Positions 43,551 through 64,000 of a stretch of DNA of 64,000 nt are shown piece after piece. The translations under genes were made by a program, and so were the position numbers. The stretch covers positions 2,659,553 to 2,723,552 of the forward strand of contig OZ038327.1 in NCBI GenBank assembly GCA_964035795.1. The letters run 5' to 3'. Source of the DNA: Pterobdella sp. o SKG-2022 (taxonomy: Eukaryota > Annelida > Clitellata > Hirudinida > Piscicolidae). The stretch's first letter is position 1, and the number at the start of each line of letters is the position of its first letter. Below the pieces are notes generated by a model. It did no database searches and was not told where the DNA came from. It saw only the letters and a list, made by a program, of their open reading frames with translations.

Positions 43551-44990
43551 ATTTCATGCTATTTATATACACCCACTACAATTTCAACTTATAACCAGCG
43601 TATATTTTATTCATTCGTTTCTCTCATTCTTTATCTATGTTTCTCTATCTATCATATATCATCTATCTATCTAGTTTTCTAATTATTTTTCTTTCTATTT
43701 ACCTATTCATCTATCTACCTACCTATCTATCCATCTATCTATCTGTATCGATCTATCCATTTATCCATCCATCTGTCTATCTATCTACCCATTTATCCAT
43801 CCATCTATCTATCTTTATTCATCTATCTATCTACCTACCTATCTATCTATCCATTTATCCATCTATCTATCTGTCTATCTATCTATCTATCCATTTATCC
43901 ATCTATCTATCTTTATTCATCTATCTATCTGTCTATCTATCTATCTATCTGTCTATCTATATATCTATCTATCTTTATTCATCTAACTAGCAATAAAATA
44001 ACTTACACTTTCAAGTGATTTCTCATTTTCAGATAATTGGTCACCATCATTATTATATTTTTTATTTTTATATTATTATTGTTATTAATATTATACAATC
44101 TATTTTTTGTTTTATTATTCAAAATCTCAGTATCTATATATCTATGATGAAACAAAAGACATCAAACGAGTATTGGTAATTATCTCCTTCGTTACTCACC
44201 CATCACAACCAATACAAGTTAATACTATTATCATGCCCATCACTATTTGTTTCAATGGGCGTTTCTTTGAACTTGTGACTCGTGTATTTGCACGCTGGTT
44301 CATACAATGATGAGGATGATGGTGGTAATGCTAATAGGGGTTGTGATGATAATAATAATAAAAATAATAATAATATTAGTAGTAATAATAAGAATGATAT
44401 TAGTGTAATTTTGTTTTTCTTATAAGTTTTATTATCGTTGTTATTGTTTTTATTATCGTTGTTATTGTTTTTATTGTTGTTATTGTTTTTTTTTATTATT
44501 TCCATTTTTATTGCTATTATCGTTTTTATTGTTTTTATTATTATTAACATTTTTTTTATCAATTTTTTTAATTCTTATTATTATTGTTGTTATTGCTTTA
44601 TTGCTCAAAATGCCCTCATATCCCATATTACCCTTTCTCAAGTGTTATCATTATAAACATCACTATCATCATCATCATTATTATTATTGTTGTTATTATA
44701 TTTGATATTATTACTATTTCCATTTTTATTCTTATTATTATCATCACTTATTGTTTTTTTCATTATCACTTATTATTTTTATTCTTTTTATTACTATGAA
44801 AATTAAAATTAAAACTATTCTCTTATTATTATTTTTTTTTATTCTTATTATTATTATCATTTGTCAAAGTTTTTGCTCATAACATCAAATGTCATTCAAT
44901 GATCTCAATGTAGGTATATATTTATTAATGTTCTTAAGAACTCTTATTTTGGCTCATATTATCATTACTATTCTAATTGTATCATCATTG

Positions 44991-45022
<32 letters not shown>

Positions 45023-48000
45023 GTTTATATCATCATGAGTATTATCATTTTATTTATATTGTTATTATTATGATCACCATAGGAGGGCATCAAATCAAAA
45101 GTACCACAACTCCACCTTGAATACAGATTCTATAAACAACTTACTCCTGCAGGTTATTATTTTTAGTTTTATTATTTCGTTGTTATTATAGTTATCTTTA
45201 TTTTTAAAAAATTTTTATTATTATTATTATTATTATTATCAGTTTTAATATTATTTTTTTGTCATCCTAACCCTTGGTAAAGGAAAACGGGCTATAAAAA
45301 GGATTTGATTGTAATTCTCCTTGTTTGTGTTTTTATTATATTTTTGTTATTTTTATATTTTTTTATTCTTTTCATCAATCATAAAAATAATAATAATAAT
45401 AATATTAATTGCTATTTTTTCGTTCTTTTTTCAATAGTAATAATAATAATACTTTTTATTTTTATTATTATTATTTTTATACTTCATTCATTATTATTTA
45501 TTTTTGTTCTTCATTCATTCTACCACACCCATAACAGTAAAACAGACCTCATTCAACCACACCTACCTACAATTACAACAATTTTGCATTAAATCAAGTT
45601 AGAATAGAAATACAACAAAAATAATTCTCTCCACATAAAGTTGCGCCCTGTGAAACTAATCCATTGCGCATTTGAAACCACAGTTAGGGGTGACTTAATG
45701 GTCGACTTACTCAAAGCTACTTATCCAACTAAAACTGTCTGCATAAAAATTTTTTCTAACAATATTAAACTAATAATGCTTAATAGAGTTAGTTACCTGA
45801 TATGCTGATATAGAAAACATATCGCAAAGCTTCAGTTCAATATAAAAATTGAAGGATAACCTGTTTCCATTGTTAAAATTTCAAAAAAAATTATAATTTT
45901 TTTTACCTTTAATAGTTTTTTTGAGAAACCTAATTACTTGAGAATGTTACTTAGTTAACGAAGAGCTTTTTATCTTTATGAAATTTATCATTGTTTATGC
46001 TTATTTTATTGCGGCTAGTGACTAATCATCATAGTTAATAGATTTCTATTTAACTAACGAAGATCTTATTTAACAGTTAATAAGTCAATAATCAATTATT
46101 TAACTTAGTTATTTAATGCAACAAATGGTTTATTTTATAAATAACTTTATAAGAGTATCAACAACCTAAACCGGCTGCTGTCAACCCCAGTTACTGGGAC
46201 ATGTACAGCAGTTTAATCTAATTAGACTCGAAAACTTTGAGTTTGAACCTTCTCAAAATATTTCGGTTTTTTTTATTTTTATTTTTTTTTTTACATAATG
46301 TCGACTTAACCATGTAGCAAACACAATTCTATAACAATATTTGTATTGAATTTATGCTATCTTGTGCTTTCCAAAGACATTTGGATGTTCTTTATGAACA
46401 ATTTTAAAATATTTTTAATTAATTCATTTATTATTAGCTAATTTATTTATAAATAATGTTAAAATATTTCTAATTAATTTATTCATTTATTATTAGCCAA
46501 TTTAAAAAATAAAATTTCCAAAATAGTTTTATAAATTTTTCGTCCGGTATAACAGGTTTTTAACATTTTTATTGGGACAGCTTAAAAGCTATACTTTTTA
46601 TAAGTTTAGCATCATCGTAAAAGATTTAAAAAACCACATTTTTCACTCCTCCAAACTATTACAACCCATAATCTCATTGCCATTCACCCACTAAAATTTG
46701 CACCATCATTCATCACACCACCCACCTCTACACCTCGCATCCTTTTCAAAACGTCACCCTATTCCACTATTACATAATTTTATTCCTCCCTTCATCCCAC
46801 CATTTAACATCTATTGCATCTTCATCCCATCTTACTATTGAATTTTCACTTCATCCTACTATTGCTTCTCTTCTTTCCAACCCATTTCACCATTCCACTT
46901 TCTCTTCCCCTACCCACAGAGGGCTTACCCACAGTCTACTATTTCGGCCCATGTGGCAAATACAATGCCCTGGTTATGGAGCTGTTGGGACCCAGTCTTG
47001 AAGACCTATTTGAAAAACTCAACAAAAAGTTTACTCTCAAAACCATATCCATGATTGCTATCCAATTGGTAAGTGGATGGAAGGAGTAGTTGGAAGGTTG
47101 GGAGAGAATGTGCTGGAGTGGTTGTGAAGATGGGGAGGGGATGAGTGAGGGAGGGGGTGGAAAGATTGGTGAGTGTGTGGATGGGTTGGTCGGTGAGTGA
47201 GTGGAGAGATGATTGGTTGTTTTAAATAGAAGTTTTAATTGCATTTCTTTGTCAGTAATTCAGAATATCAACACTCAAAACACGCCATGCCATCTATCCT
47301 TTCACACCACATCTCTCCTTTTCACCCATACCCCCCTCCTCCACAGATCTCACGGATAGAGTACGTGCATTCGAAGCACATTGTTTACAGAGATATCAAA
47401 CCTGAGAACTTCCTGGTTGGTCGCTGGTCCAATAAGAAGATGAATCTTATTCATATCATTGGTCAGCACAATAATAATAATAATAATGAGAATTATAATA
47501 ATAATGAGAATTATAATAATAATGAGAATTATAATAATAATGAGAATTATAATAATAATGAGAACAATAATGAGTAAAATAATAAGGAATATAATGATAA
47601 TAATAATGATGAAGATAATAATAATAATGAGGATACTAATAATAATAACAATAAAATTGATAATAATAATGATGATGATAATGATAATAAAATTAATGAG
47701 GATAATAATAATAATAATAATGATAATAAAATTAATGAGGATAATAATAATAATAATAATGAGGATAATAATAATAAGGGTAATAATAATAATAATAATA
47801 ATAAGGATAATAATAATGATGATAATAATAATAATAATAATGTGGCAGAATGTATGAGAATAATAAGAATGGCTTCAGTAATATAAATAATAGTTTTGAT
47901 GATAATAAGTATGGTGACGTTCCTGATAAGGTTTATAATACTACTTCTACTGACATTTCTACAACCATCACCACCACTACCACCACAGACTTCGGCTTGA

Positions 48001-50802
48001 GCAAGTTGTACGTAGACCCAAATACCAAAGAGCACATTCCCTACAGGGAGCATAAGAGCCTAACTGGCACTGCTCGATATATGAGTATCAACACACATCT
48101 GGGCATCGGTTTGTTTTTATTATTATTGTTTCTTTTATTATTGTTATCATTTATATTATTGATTGTTATGATGATTATTATTATTATTATTATTGTTGTT
48201 GTTGTTGTTGTTGCTGCCATTATTTTTTTGTGTTTATTCTTGTTATTATTACTTTATTGATATTTTGTTTCGTTATTACTGTTATTTTGTTTTTATTGAT
48301 TGGGTTTGTTGTTTTTTCGTTACTTTTACTGTTGTATTTATGATTTTCATGATTTCACTTATAAGAATAATATTATCATTAATAACATCGTAAACAATAA
48401 CATCAAAAACAATCATAACAAACCTAGTTTGCAAATATTACGCTTTACAAATTAATTAATAATAATACCAATAACGATCAAAAAAAAAATAATAATAATG
48501 AAAATGACAATAATAATAACAACAATAAAACAATATCACCACGACCAACAGAGCAGAGCAGAAGGGACGACTTGGAGGCCATAGGGCATGTTCTTATGTA
48601 CTTCTTGAGGGGGTCACTGCCGTGGCAGGGTAGGTGCTTATTATTTTTATTATTACTTTTTTGTTGTTATTATTGGTTTCATTGTTGTGTATATTATTGT
48701 TATTCTTATTATTTTCGTTATTTTTGCTTTTTGAGGTTAGGTGTTTTTGGTCGTATTTGTTGTTATCATCATCATACGTCTTTTTTATAAGCTACTTTAG
48801 TTGAATATTTCACATCATTGATTTTTTTCATTAATTTTTTTAAAATTTAAACTTAAAATTCAAAAACACCACAAGTTATTATCACACGCTTTAATAGGCT
48901 TAAAAGCAGACACCCTGAAGGAAAGGTACCAAAAGATAGGCGACACCAAACGAAACACACCCGCATCCACTTTGTGCAGCGGACACCCCGGTTCGTTTTT
49001 TACGCACGCACACATCCATAAGCATACACCCGCCTCACACTCATACATCTATATACACACGCACACACACCCATAATTAAATACACGTACACAGATCAGT
49101 TCAAGACATACTTAGACACGGTAAGAGGTCTAGCGTTTTCGGAGAAACCCAACTATGAAGAACTCAAGAATTTGTTCAGGTGGAGTTAATGGTGGTTTTT
49201 GGGTGGGTGATGATGATGTCATAATAAGGTTTGGTATGTTGGTTCAAGTTAATCTGGGGGTGGTGTGGCATGATGGTGATGATTTTTTGGGGTTTGATGG
49301 TGAGCATTACGTTTGGATGTAAGTAGAGTTTCAATTTTTGGCGTTTTTGATGGCAGTTGATTGGTGTTTTTTTTAAGTTATTTAAAGAGAATATTCTGTT
49401 CACAATTAATTGTTGTTTGCTTGATGATGATATATAAATACATACACATGTACATACACCAACACAAGCCTACACAGACAAACATACACACATACTCACA
49501 AATGATCACAGGGATTTGTTGAGGAAACATAACTGGGAGGAAGATGGCGAATTTGATTGGATCATCAAACAGAGGGTACTTAATAATAAGCAGAAGAATA
49601 ATAATAATAACAATGATAATATAATAAAAATAATAATAAATAAAACTTTGAAATAATAATAAGTAAATAATGATAATATTTATATAAATTATTAGTTTTA
49701 CTGGTGATATAATTAGTAACATTTATTTATATATTAAACCTCAAACCATCATCATCATCACCATCAACAACATCATCATCATCTCCATCATCAACATCAT
49801 CCTCATCACCATCATCATCATCATCACGATATATAATCTCATACCACAACAGCAGTTGAAAGCAATCAGATCCGACCACAACAACTCCAACCTATCCAAT
49901 AACCCTGTCGTCAGTGTTATTTTTATTATTATTGTTTTTTTGCTATTATTATCATTATTATTATTATTTTTGTTCTTATTATTATTACTATTTATATTGT
50001 TATTATTATTGTTATTGATGTTATTATTATCATTATTATCATCGTTTTCATAATTATTCTTACTATTATTTTTGTTTTTATCATTAATTTTATTATTATT
50101 ATTATTTTTATCATTATTATTGTTATTATTATCTCAGACATCAAGCAGTGCCAACGTCAATAACAGCAGAGCTGAAGCTGCCAAACAAAATATCAATCAA
50201 GTTATTATTGTTTCTATTTTTATTATAATTATTATTTTTACTATTATTATTGTTATTTTTATTATTGACCTTATTATTGATTGTTATCGTTGTTTGTTTA
50301 AGTTATTATTGTTATTTACTCTACTTTTTTTTTAAATCTTTGAAATTTTGATTTTCTAAAATTTTTTCCGCTCAAATCATAATTTGCATAATTCTTTATC
50401 CATTTTTATTTATATACTTATAATTTTTTTTTATTAATAATATTATCATCATCACCATTAATCTCCTTCTTCCCCCTCCCATCCACCGCAGTCCTCAAAC
50501 ACAGCCCACAGAGAGGCAGACTCGACATCAAACGCCCCCTTCACCACCATCACCATCGATAAGGAGAATGCCCAACCTTGGTCCGTTTCCGGAGTCCTAT
50601 TGTTGTTTTTTTGTTGGTTCTTGTTATTGTTGCTTTTGTTGGTTTTTTTTTGTTATTTTGATGTTATTGATTTTGTTTTTTTCATTTTTGATGATTTTCA
50701 ATTTTTATTTTCATTATTATTATTATTATTATTAAAACACCGGCAACCAATCACAGGTGCTGCTTCCTTAAGAAGATGAAGTTCAAAACACGTCGGAAAT
50801 AA
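42023..50802 (+). CDS. CSNK1G: Casein kinase 1 gamma
   Basis: A membrane-associated CK1-family Ser/Thr kinase; gamma isoforms act at the plasma membrane, for example on LRP6 in Wnt signalling. Exons: 42023-42179, 42444-42484, 45083-45152, 46920-47068, 47347-47461, 47989-48108, 48552-48629, 48898-48990, 49095-49179, 49512-49575, 49853-49909, 50138-50200, 50492-50580, 50757-50802. All joins keep phase; total 1227 nt, 408 aa. Landmarks: [20 protein letters not shown] (about residues 29-48), EHVAIKL with the ATP lysine, [52 protein letters not shown] with the catalytic Asp, [75 protein letters not shown]. The tail ends [15 protein letters not shown], the Cys pair plus basic residues typical of lipid-anchored gamma isoforms. 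Single-copy subfamily member; which vertebrate paralogue it matches is not decidable. Confidence 0.97.
42889..42975. repeat. (AT)n microsatellite
   Basis: About 43 uninterrupted AT units in CK1 gamma intron 2. Confidence 0.97.
43459..43546. repeat. (GT)n microsatellite
   Basis: About 44 uninterrupted GT units in CK1 gamma intron 2. Confidence 0.97.
43640..43984. repeat. Imperfect (TATC)n array
   Basis: TATC/CATC/TGTC tetranucleotides with a recurring ATCTATCTTTATTCATCTA variant (three copies), so partly higher-order. Confidence 0.95.
46153..46227 (+). repeat. Copy of a three-copy interspersed repeat
   Basis: GAGTATCAACAACCTAAACC, GGCTGCTGTCAACCCCAGTT, ACTGGGACATGTACAGCAGT and TTAATCTAATTAGAC. 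It lies in CK1 gamma intron 3. Confidence 0.85.
46920..47068 (+). CDS. CSNK1G: CK1 gamma exon 4
   Basis: Reads [49 protein letters not shown]. Acceptor CCCACAG after about 250 bp of C/A/T-rich sequence; donor GTAAGT followed by about 130 bp of G-rich sequence. Confidence 0.97.
47347..47461 (+). CDS. CSNK1G: CK1 gamma exon 5 (catalytic loop)
   Basis: Reads [20 protein letters not shown] then [18 protein letters not shown]. The donor G|GTCAGC is followed within 10 bp by an 18 bp minisatellite. Confidence 0.97.
47468..47850. repeat. 18 bp minisatellite and AAT array in CK1 gamma intron 5
   Basis: Five copies of AATAATAATGAGAATTAT (47475-47570), then AAT repeats with GATGAT and GAGGAT variants to about 47850. 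Confidence 0.95.
48418..48470 (+). mobile_element. Orphan LINE 3' tail in CK1 gamma intron 6
   Basis: CAAACCTAGTTTGCAAA (48419-48435), then a diverged ACGCTTTACAAAT and an AATAAT tail. This is the same 3' end as the 20.6 kb LINE remnant (CAAACCTAGTTTGCAAACTG, CGCCCTACAAAT). Only the last 50 bp or so were inserted or survive. Confidence 0.75.
50757..50802 (+). CDS. CSNK1G: CK1 gamma terminal coding exon
   Basis: G|TGCTGC after TCACAG, completing a Trp codon begun with TG at 50579-50580; reads [14 protein letters not shown] then TAA at 50800-50802. Confidence 0.93.
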
Positions 50803-50876
50803 TCGGTTATCGAGTGTTGTCGTTTGTCGCCTCTTTCCTTCCTTCCTTCCTTCTTTCGATCTTCATCACTATAATG

Positions 50877-50907
<31 letters not shown>

Positions 50908-51951
50908 CAATAAAATTAATGACAATAAGAAAAAGAATAATGATAATAAGTGATAATAATAAAAATAATAATAATAGTGATAATAGCAAAAATAATAATT
51001 CAAATTATAATAATAACACAATATTGAATAATGGTAATCGTAATAATAATAATAAGAATAATAATAATAACACTGATAAATAATAGTAATAACAACAAAG
51101 ATGTAAATAATAATGATATATCGACAGTGAACGATTTGTTGTTTAGTTTTATTTTTATTTTGCTTTTTTTATTTAAAAAAATTGTTTTTTTTATTATTAT
51201 TCTTATTATTATCATTCTTCTTATTGTTTTTATTGTTATTATTAATTTTTTTTAATTTTTGAACTGTTTTGATATCATCTCAATACAATCCGTGCTATCA
51301 ACACTCCCTTGTGTTCATCAAGAGCATTATTTATTTTTGTTAGGATTTTTTATTCTTGTTGTTAACAATAAAAATACTAATCTTATTTTGTTTTTCAGCG
51401 TTGTTGTTGTTTTTAGTGTTATAAATTTTGTTCACGATTCATTATTTTTTTTCTTTTTTCAATTATTATTATTATTGTTATTCGAAACGAGTCCAATAAA
51501 CTTATTCAAATTCTAAATTAATATTTTTTCGTTTTTTTTATATTTTTTCATTCTTTTTTAATTAACTTTCCCTCATTTTTATTCTTTTAAATTTTTATAG
51601 CGCTTAATCTATTCTTATAATTGTCTCGTTGGTATTTATATATAAGACATCGTAACCAATATCCCCATCGTTATTATTATTATTATCGATGCTTTAGCAT
51701 TTCCAATTTTTATTTTATTATCATAATCATTATTGTTATTCTCATTATTCAACTTTTCTTTATATAAAATATGAGTAGTTGTGATTTCTTGTCGTTGTTT
51801 AGTCTCTGGTAATGCTATAATAATAAAAATAATAATAACCAAAATAATAATATAAATGATGGAAGTAATAATGAAAAGAATTCCATTAAAAATTAATATA
51901 AATAATGCGAATATTAGACTTAATGGAAGAGCAACAATAATAAAAATAACA

Positions 51952-52097
51952 AAACCCATAGTAATAATAACAATAACAAAACCCATAGTAATAATAACAA
52001 TAACAAAACCCATAGTAATAATAACAATAACAAAACCCATAGTAATAATAACAATAACAAAACCCATAGTAATAATAACAATAACAAAACCCATAGT
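51952..52097. repeat. 27 bp minisatellite
   Basis: Five to six head-to-tail copies of AAAACCCATAGTAATAATAA plus CAATAAC, almost identical to each other, which suggests recent expansion. Confidence 0.95.
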
Positions 52098-53403
52098 TAT
52101 GCATACAAAAAGAGAAGTATCTAATGGTTAAAAAACCAAGAAAAAAAAGAAATGAACAACTTGACAATAGTTATTTCTGCTTTGTTATGTTTTGTGTGTG
52201 TGTGCATGCGCGCGGATGTGTGTGTGTGTGTGTGTGTTTTAAATCTCCAATCAAAATTCTCTATGTCTCATTAAGTTCTCATCACTAAAGATCCGTATTC
52301 GAATCTCCAAGTACTTTCTTCACTCATCAGTAACTCTTCTATTTTTTTTGTTCATTAAATCGCCAATCATCATATTCAAATCACCCGAATTTTTCGTTTT
52401 TTAATAATTTTTTTCACAAAAATTTTTATTTTAGAATTTTATCTCAATGTTTATTTATTTTTCACAATTCCATAATAATAACAAGGGGCATAGTTCCTCT
52501 CATTGATGTCTCATAATTTCTTATTCATTTTAAAATATAATTAATATATATATATATTTATATATATATATATATTTTTTTTTATTTATATTTCTTTTTT
52601 TTAGTAATATTGATTATTTTAAATCTATTAATTTTATATTTATATATTTTTTTACAGTAGTAATGTTGATTTTGTTATAGATCTTTAAGCGTTGGTTTGC
52701 ATTGCCTTGATTCAGTTTTGTTTCTTGATAGTGATATGAGCAAAATAATGATATTAATAACAACAATAATAATTAAAATAACAATAATAACAAGGATTTT
52801 TAGAACAAAAACAATAACAATGAAAACTGTTTTTTTAGATGCTTTTCATTATTTTTCTTATTTTCATTATTATTTATTGTTACTATTATTTTTATTAATT
52901 ATTATTGTTATTATTCTTATTGTTTCTATCATTTTTCTTCTTTCTACCATTCACCTCTTCGTGTTTCATTGCTGCATTCGTCGTCTTTTTAAATTATTCT
53001 CTTTATTTTTGTTATTCAAATTATTATTATTATTATTGCTATTATTATTGTTCTTATTATTGCTATTATTATTATTGCTATTATTATTATTATTGCTATT
53101 ATTATTATTATTATTCTTATTATTATTGTTATTATTAGGGTAACTTGCAAAGCGATCTTACTTCCCGCTCAAAACGCCAAATCTTTTTGCATCATAACAA
53201 AAGACAAAATTTTGTCTAATGTTTTTTATTATTTTTATTTTTATTTATAGAATAAATTACTATTGCAGAATATCATCAATAACGTTATCGTCATTATTAT
53301 TATCTTTATTATTATTATTATTATTTGGATGCATATTCCTATTGGACTTTCCAAGAGATTAAATTTTAGACTCCGTGTTGTTTCATCAATAAATCATCAA
53401 CAT

Positions 53404-53405
53404 TC

Positions 53406-53466
<61 letters not shown>
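53404..53466. repeat. (ATT)n microsatellite
   Basis: About 21 pure ATT units between CK1 gamma and thrombospondin. Confidence 0.97.
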
Positions 53467-53467
<1 letters not shown>

Positions 53468-56257
53468 ATTAATTTTTTTATTCTCATTATTTTTTATTAG
53501 TTTATCGGCCTGGACATGGACTCCAAACCGCGTTCAAAAAAATTTTTACATCCTTTCTTTCCTCACAACCTGCACCACAGTAGACTTGGTTAGTTGAGAA
53601 GGTAGGTGTAAAGATGAAGTCTTGCGATTGGGTGCTAAAAGTAGCACAAAAAGCTTTAAATCTCTGCCGACCTGAGTTGCATTTTCACTTCGAAATCTTA
53701 TAAGTTTATTCAACAAATTTGATTAGAAAAATTTTATTTTTGTTGACAAAACTGATGGTGATGATAATGGTTTCAAAAAAATTTCTAGAAGCAAATTCTA
53801 TATGCCAACAAGTATTTTTGGAAGATATTAAAACAAATTTTGAAGGCGAGTTTTTTTTAAGAAAATGTCGGAAGCAAATTGAGAAAAATGTATTTTTCGC
53901 CTATTTAAAACAGATTAAAACAAGCTTAAACTCAAGATCTGAAAATATATGAACATTATATGCGAACAAAATATAAGAAAATCGACCAAATGTCTTTTGA
54001 AGTACGAAGCTTTTCACTTGAAAACGTCACACTGCTCAAAAACCTTGAATTCCAATAAAAAATTGAAAAACAAAAACGTTCTATTTAATAAAAAAATTAG
54101 TATTTTATAGTTCTATAATTTACTTTGGCTTGAAAAAATCAATATTAAAATACCTAAAAATAGCTTTTTATACCTCATGAATATTCATATGCATATTTAA
54201 ACAACCATGAACTCCTTAACTAATATTGAAACAATAGCCAGTTTAATAGTAACAGCATTCCAAAAAGCTAAAAATAACTATAATGAATATAACCGTTAAC
54301 ATGTATAACATACTCAAAGCATCATGAAGTGAATTTAATAGGCTGGACATAGATAATGCTTTCAGAATCGTTATTAGTAGTTGTAGTTGTCAGTGTTATA
54401 ACTAATAATAAAAATAATAATATTAGTAATAATAAAAATAATAACAATAGTAATAATAAAAATAAAAACATTAGTGGTGATAAGAATGATAACAATATTA
54501 CTAATAAGAAAAATAATAATAATAGTAATGATAATAAGAATAATAACAGTATTAATAGAAAAAGTATTAATAATAATGATGAACATAAAATAAGTGTTAA
54601 TTATTCATAATATACACTGCTTTTGGTTGTAAAAATTGTATTTTAATGAACTGAAACAAGTTTAAAATACAAAATACCGTGATTATGTGTGGAGATAAGG
54701 CGGTAAAGACAAAATATGTGCATCTAAACAAAAAAGTTGCATAGAGACAAAACGTTCGTTTGCGAAAAACTCAAAAAAGCATAAAAATATTTTAATATTT
54801 CTATGCAAGCATATGTGTTTAATTTTTTATAAAATAAGATAATAATAATAATAATAATAATAAGAATAAGAATAATAATTTTGTAGATCTTAGGTTGCTG
54901 CTAGCAGCTCAATTTTCAAATTTGAAATACAGAAAATCAGAGAGAATGATAATAATAATGATAATAACAAAACTAATAGATTGATTATTGTTATTATTGC
55001 CAGTGAATACTGAAAACTCTATTCTTAGGTATTTTCATTAATAAAAAATAATGCATTCAATGATTGAAAGAAAGAACAAAAAATCAACAATTTGAATGAA
55101 ATACGGGATGGAAATTATTTTGAAGTTTGTGAAATAATTTTAATTAAACAATTTTTTGATGAATTCAACAAAAAAAAATAAATAAACAAATTAATTGTGA
55201 CAGGTTTTTAGATATAATAAATTTTGAGTATAATAAATAAAACCAAAATAAAATGAATGAAAAATAACAATAATAATTAAATTAATCGTATAAATTAATA
55301 AAAAAACTAAAACAAAACAATAAAATAAATTTGGAAAAAATATTTTCTATTTAAATGAAAAAAACAGCGTATGTTTCAAATAAAAAAAAATATCTAAACC
55401 AAAAAAAACGAAATAAAAAAAAATCAAAGCCAAAATAAAAAAAAAATTAAAATAAAAAAAAATCAAATAAAAAAAATATCACAATAAAAAAAATCAAAAA
55501 TAAAATCAAAAAAAGTTCTGTCAGGTAAAAGTTACTGAAGCTAAAACCAGGGTATGAAAAGTAAACGGATAAAATAAATACAGTGAGAAAATAATTATAG
55601 CTTCTCCTATTCACGAGAAAATTCAGAATGAAGCGCAACAACAAGTTGGAGTTAACTTTTAAACGGTAGCGAATGATTATGACGTCAAAACAAATCCAAA
55701 ATGGCAAAAAATATCGGGTTGAGATTATCAAGGGTATAAATATACAAAGAGTTTGACAATTAATACAATAATTTTCAAATAATAAATCATAATAATAATA
55801 ATTATCATTATATTAATCATAATAAAAGTTATAAACATAATTATAACTCCAAAAAAATATTTAAAAAAAAAATTAATAAAAACGAATAAATAATATATAA
55901 AAAAAATAATTATCAATTGTTTCACAATGAAGCCTTAGAGGTAATCTAAGTAAAACCATAAATAAAATGTCAATTCAAAAAAGTAGATTCAGAAATTCGT
56001 GTGTCTAACTCTGGTCTTTAGCACCTTTGCAAGTTATTATAAATAATTTTAGATATAAATCCCTACATAATATTGAATTTATTATATGATTGTTATAATA
56101 ATTTTAATAAAATTTCAAAAACTGATAATTAAAATAATAAATAATAAAAACAAATAATTAATAACACAAAATAATAATAATAAATTTTTTCTGTATACTT
56201 ATAAAAAAACCTGACATTGTGAAAAACAATACAATAGTCATATTTTAACACATAAAG

Positions 56258-64000
<7,743 letters not shown>

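Larger units (their letters stand above)
50803..56257. other. Convergent intergenic region, CK1 gamma to thrombospondin
   Basis: Both genes end here. Contents: AAT/ATT-rich stretches 50870-51260, a 27 bp minisatellite 51952-52097, GT-rich 52190-52240, AT-rich 52540-52680, ATT-rich 52990-53140, (ATT)n 53404-53466, then AT-rich sequence with AAT/AAC patches. No conserved coding block was recognised. A 77-codon ORF at 53719-53952 has no recognisable motif. Confidence 0.7.

Noticed and set aside
53719..53952. 77-codon ORF with charged residues
   Set aside because: No motif, no splice partner and no homologue recognised; could be chance in AT-rich DNA.

Overview
This is an AT-rich, intron-rich animal (metazoan) nuclear genomic window with very heavy simple-sequence content: (AAT)n, (TATC)n/(GATA)n, (AC)n/(GT)n, (AT)n and 18-27 bp minisatellites. 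Four conserved animal genes can be assembled exon by exon from conserved protein blocks joined at GT-AG sites in consistent reading phase. Thrombospondin, a GRK2-type kinase, a gamma-type casein kinase 1 and striatin together point to an invertebrate animal. I cannot name the species from the sequence alone.

Layout: (1) 1-1491, + strand: the last four coding exons of a striatin-family WD40 protein. (2) 1492-11461: a convergent intergenic region made mostly of A/T simple repeats. (3) 11462-40788, - strand: a complete G-protein-coupled receptor kinase of the GRK2/3 (beta-ARK) subfamily, 24 coding exons over about 29 kb, predicted 694 aa, in frame throughout. Its introns hold two non-LTR retrotransposon remnants (20.55-21.42 kb and 28.79-30.69 kb), a near-perfect 110 bp palindrome and an unrecognised Asn-rich ORF pair. 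(4) 40789-42022: a short head-to-head spacer. (5) 42023-50802, + strand: a complete casein kinase 1 gamma, 14 coding exons, predicted 408 aa, ending in a Cys-Cys/basic tail. (6) 50803-56257: a convergent intergenic region. (7) 56258-64000, - strand: the C-terminal 513 codons of a thrombospondin (EGF end, type 3 repeats, L-lectin-like C-terminal domain), running off the right edge.

The gene products belong to kinase signalling (GRK2, CK1 gamma), STRIPAK scaffolding (striatin) and extracellular matrix (thrombospondin). Nothing suggests an operon or a functional cluster; they are ordinary neighbours.

The most interesting structure lies in the introns, not the genes. In many introns of all four genes, on both strands, the first stretch after the donor is G/T-rich ((GT)n, GGTGG, GGAT) and the last stretch before the acceptor is A/C-rich ((AC)n, CCACC, ATCC, CACACAG) on the sense strand. 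The two ends are therefore potentially complementary and could pair across the intron, as reported for GT/AC repeats in fish introns. Several unannotated interspersed repeats (palindromic elements, a three-copy 75 bp repeat, LINE 3' tails, a tRNA-like SINE head) are also visible.
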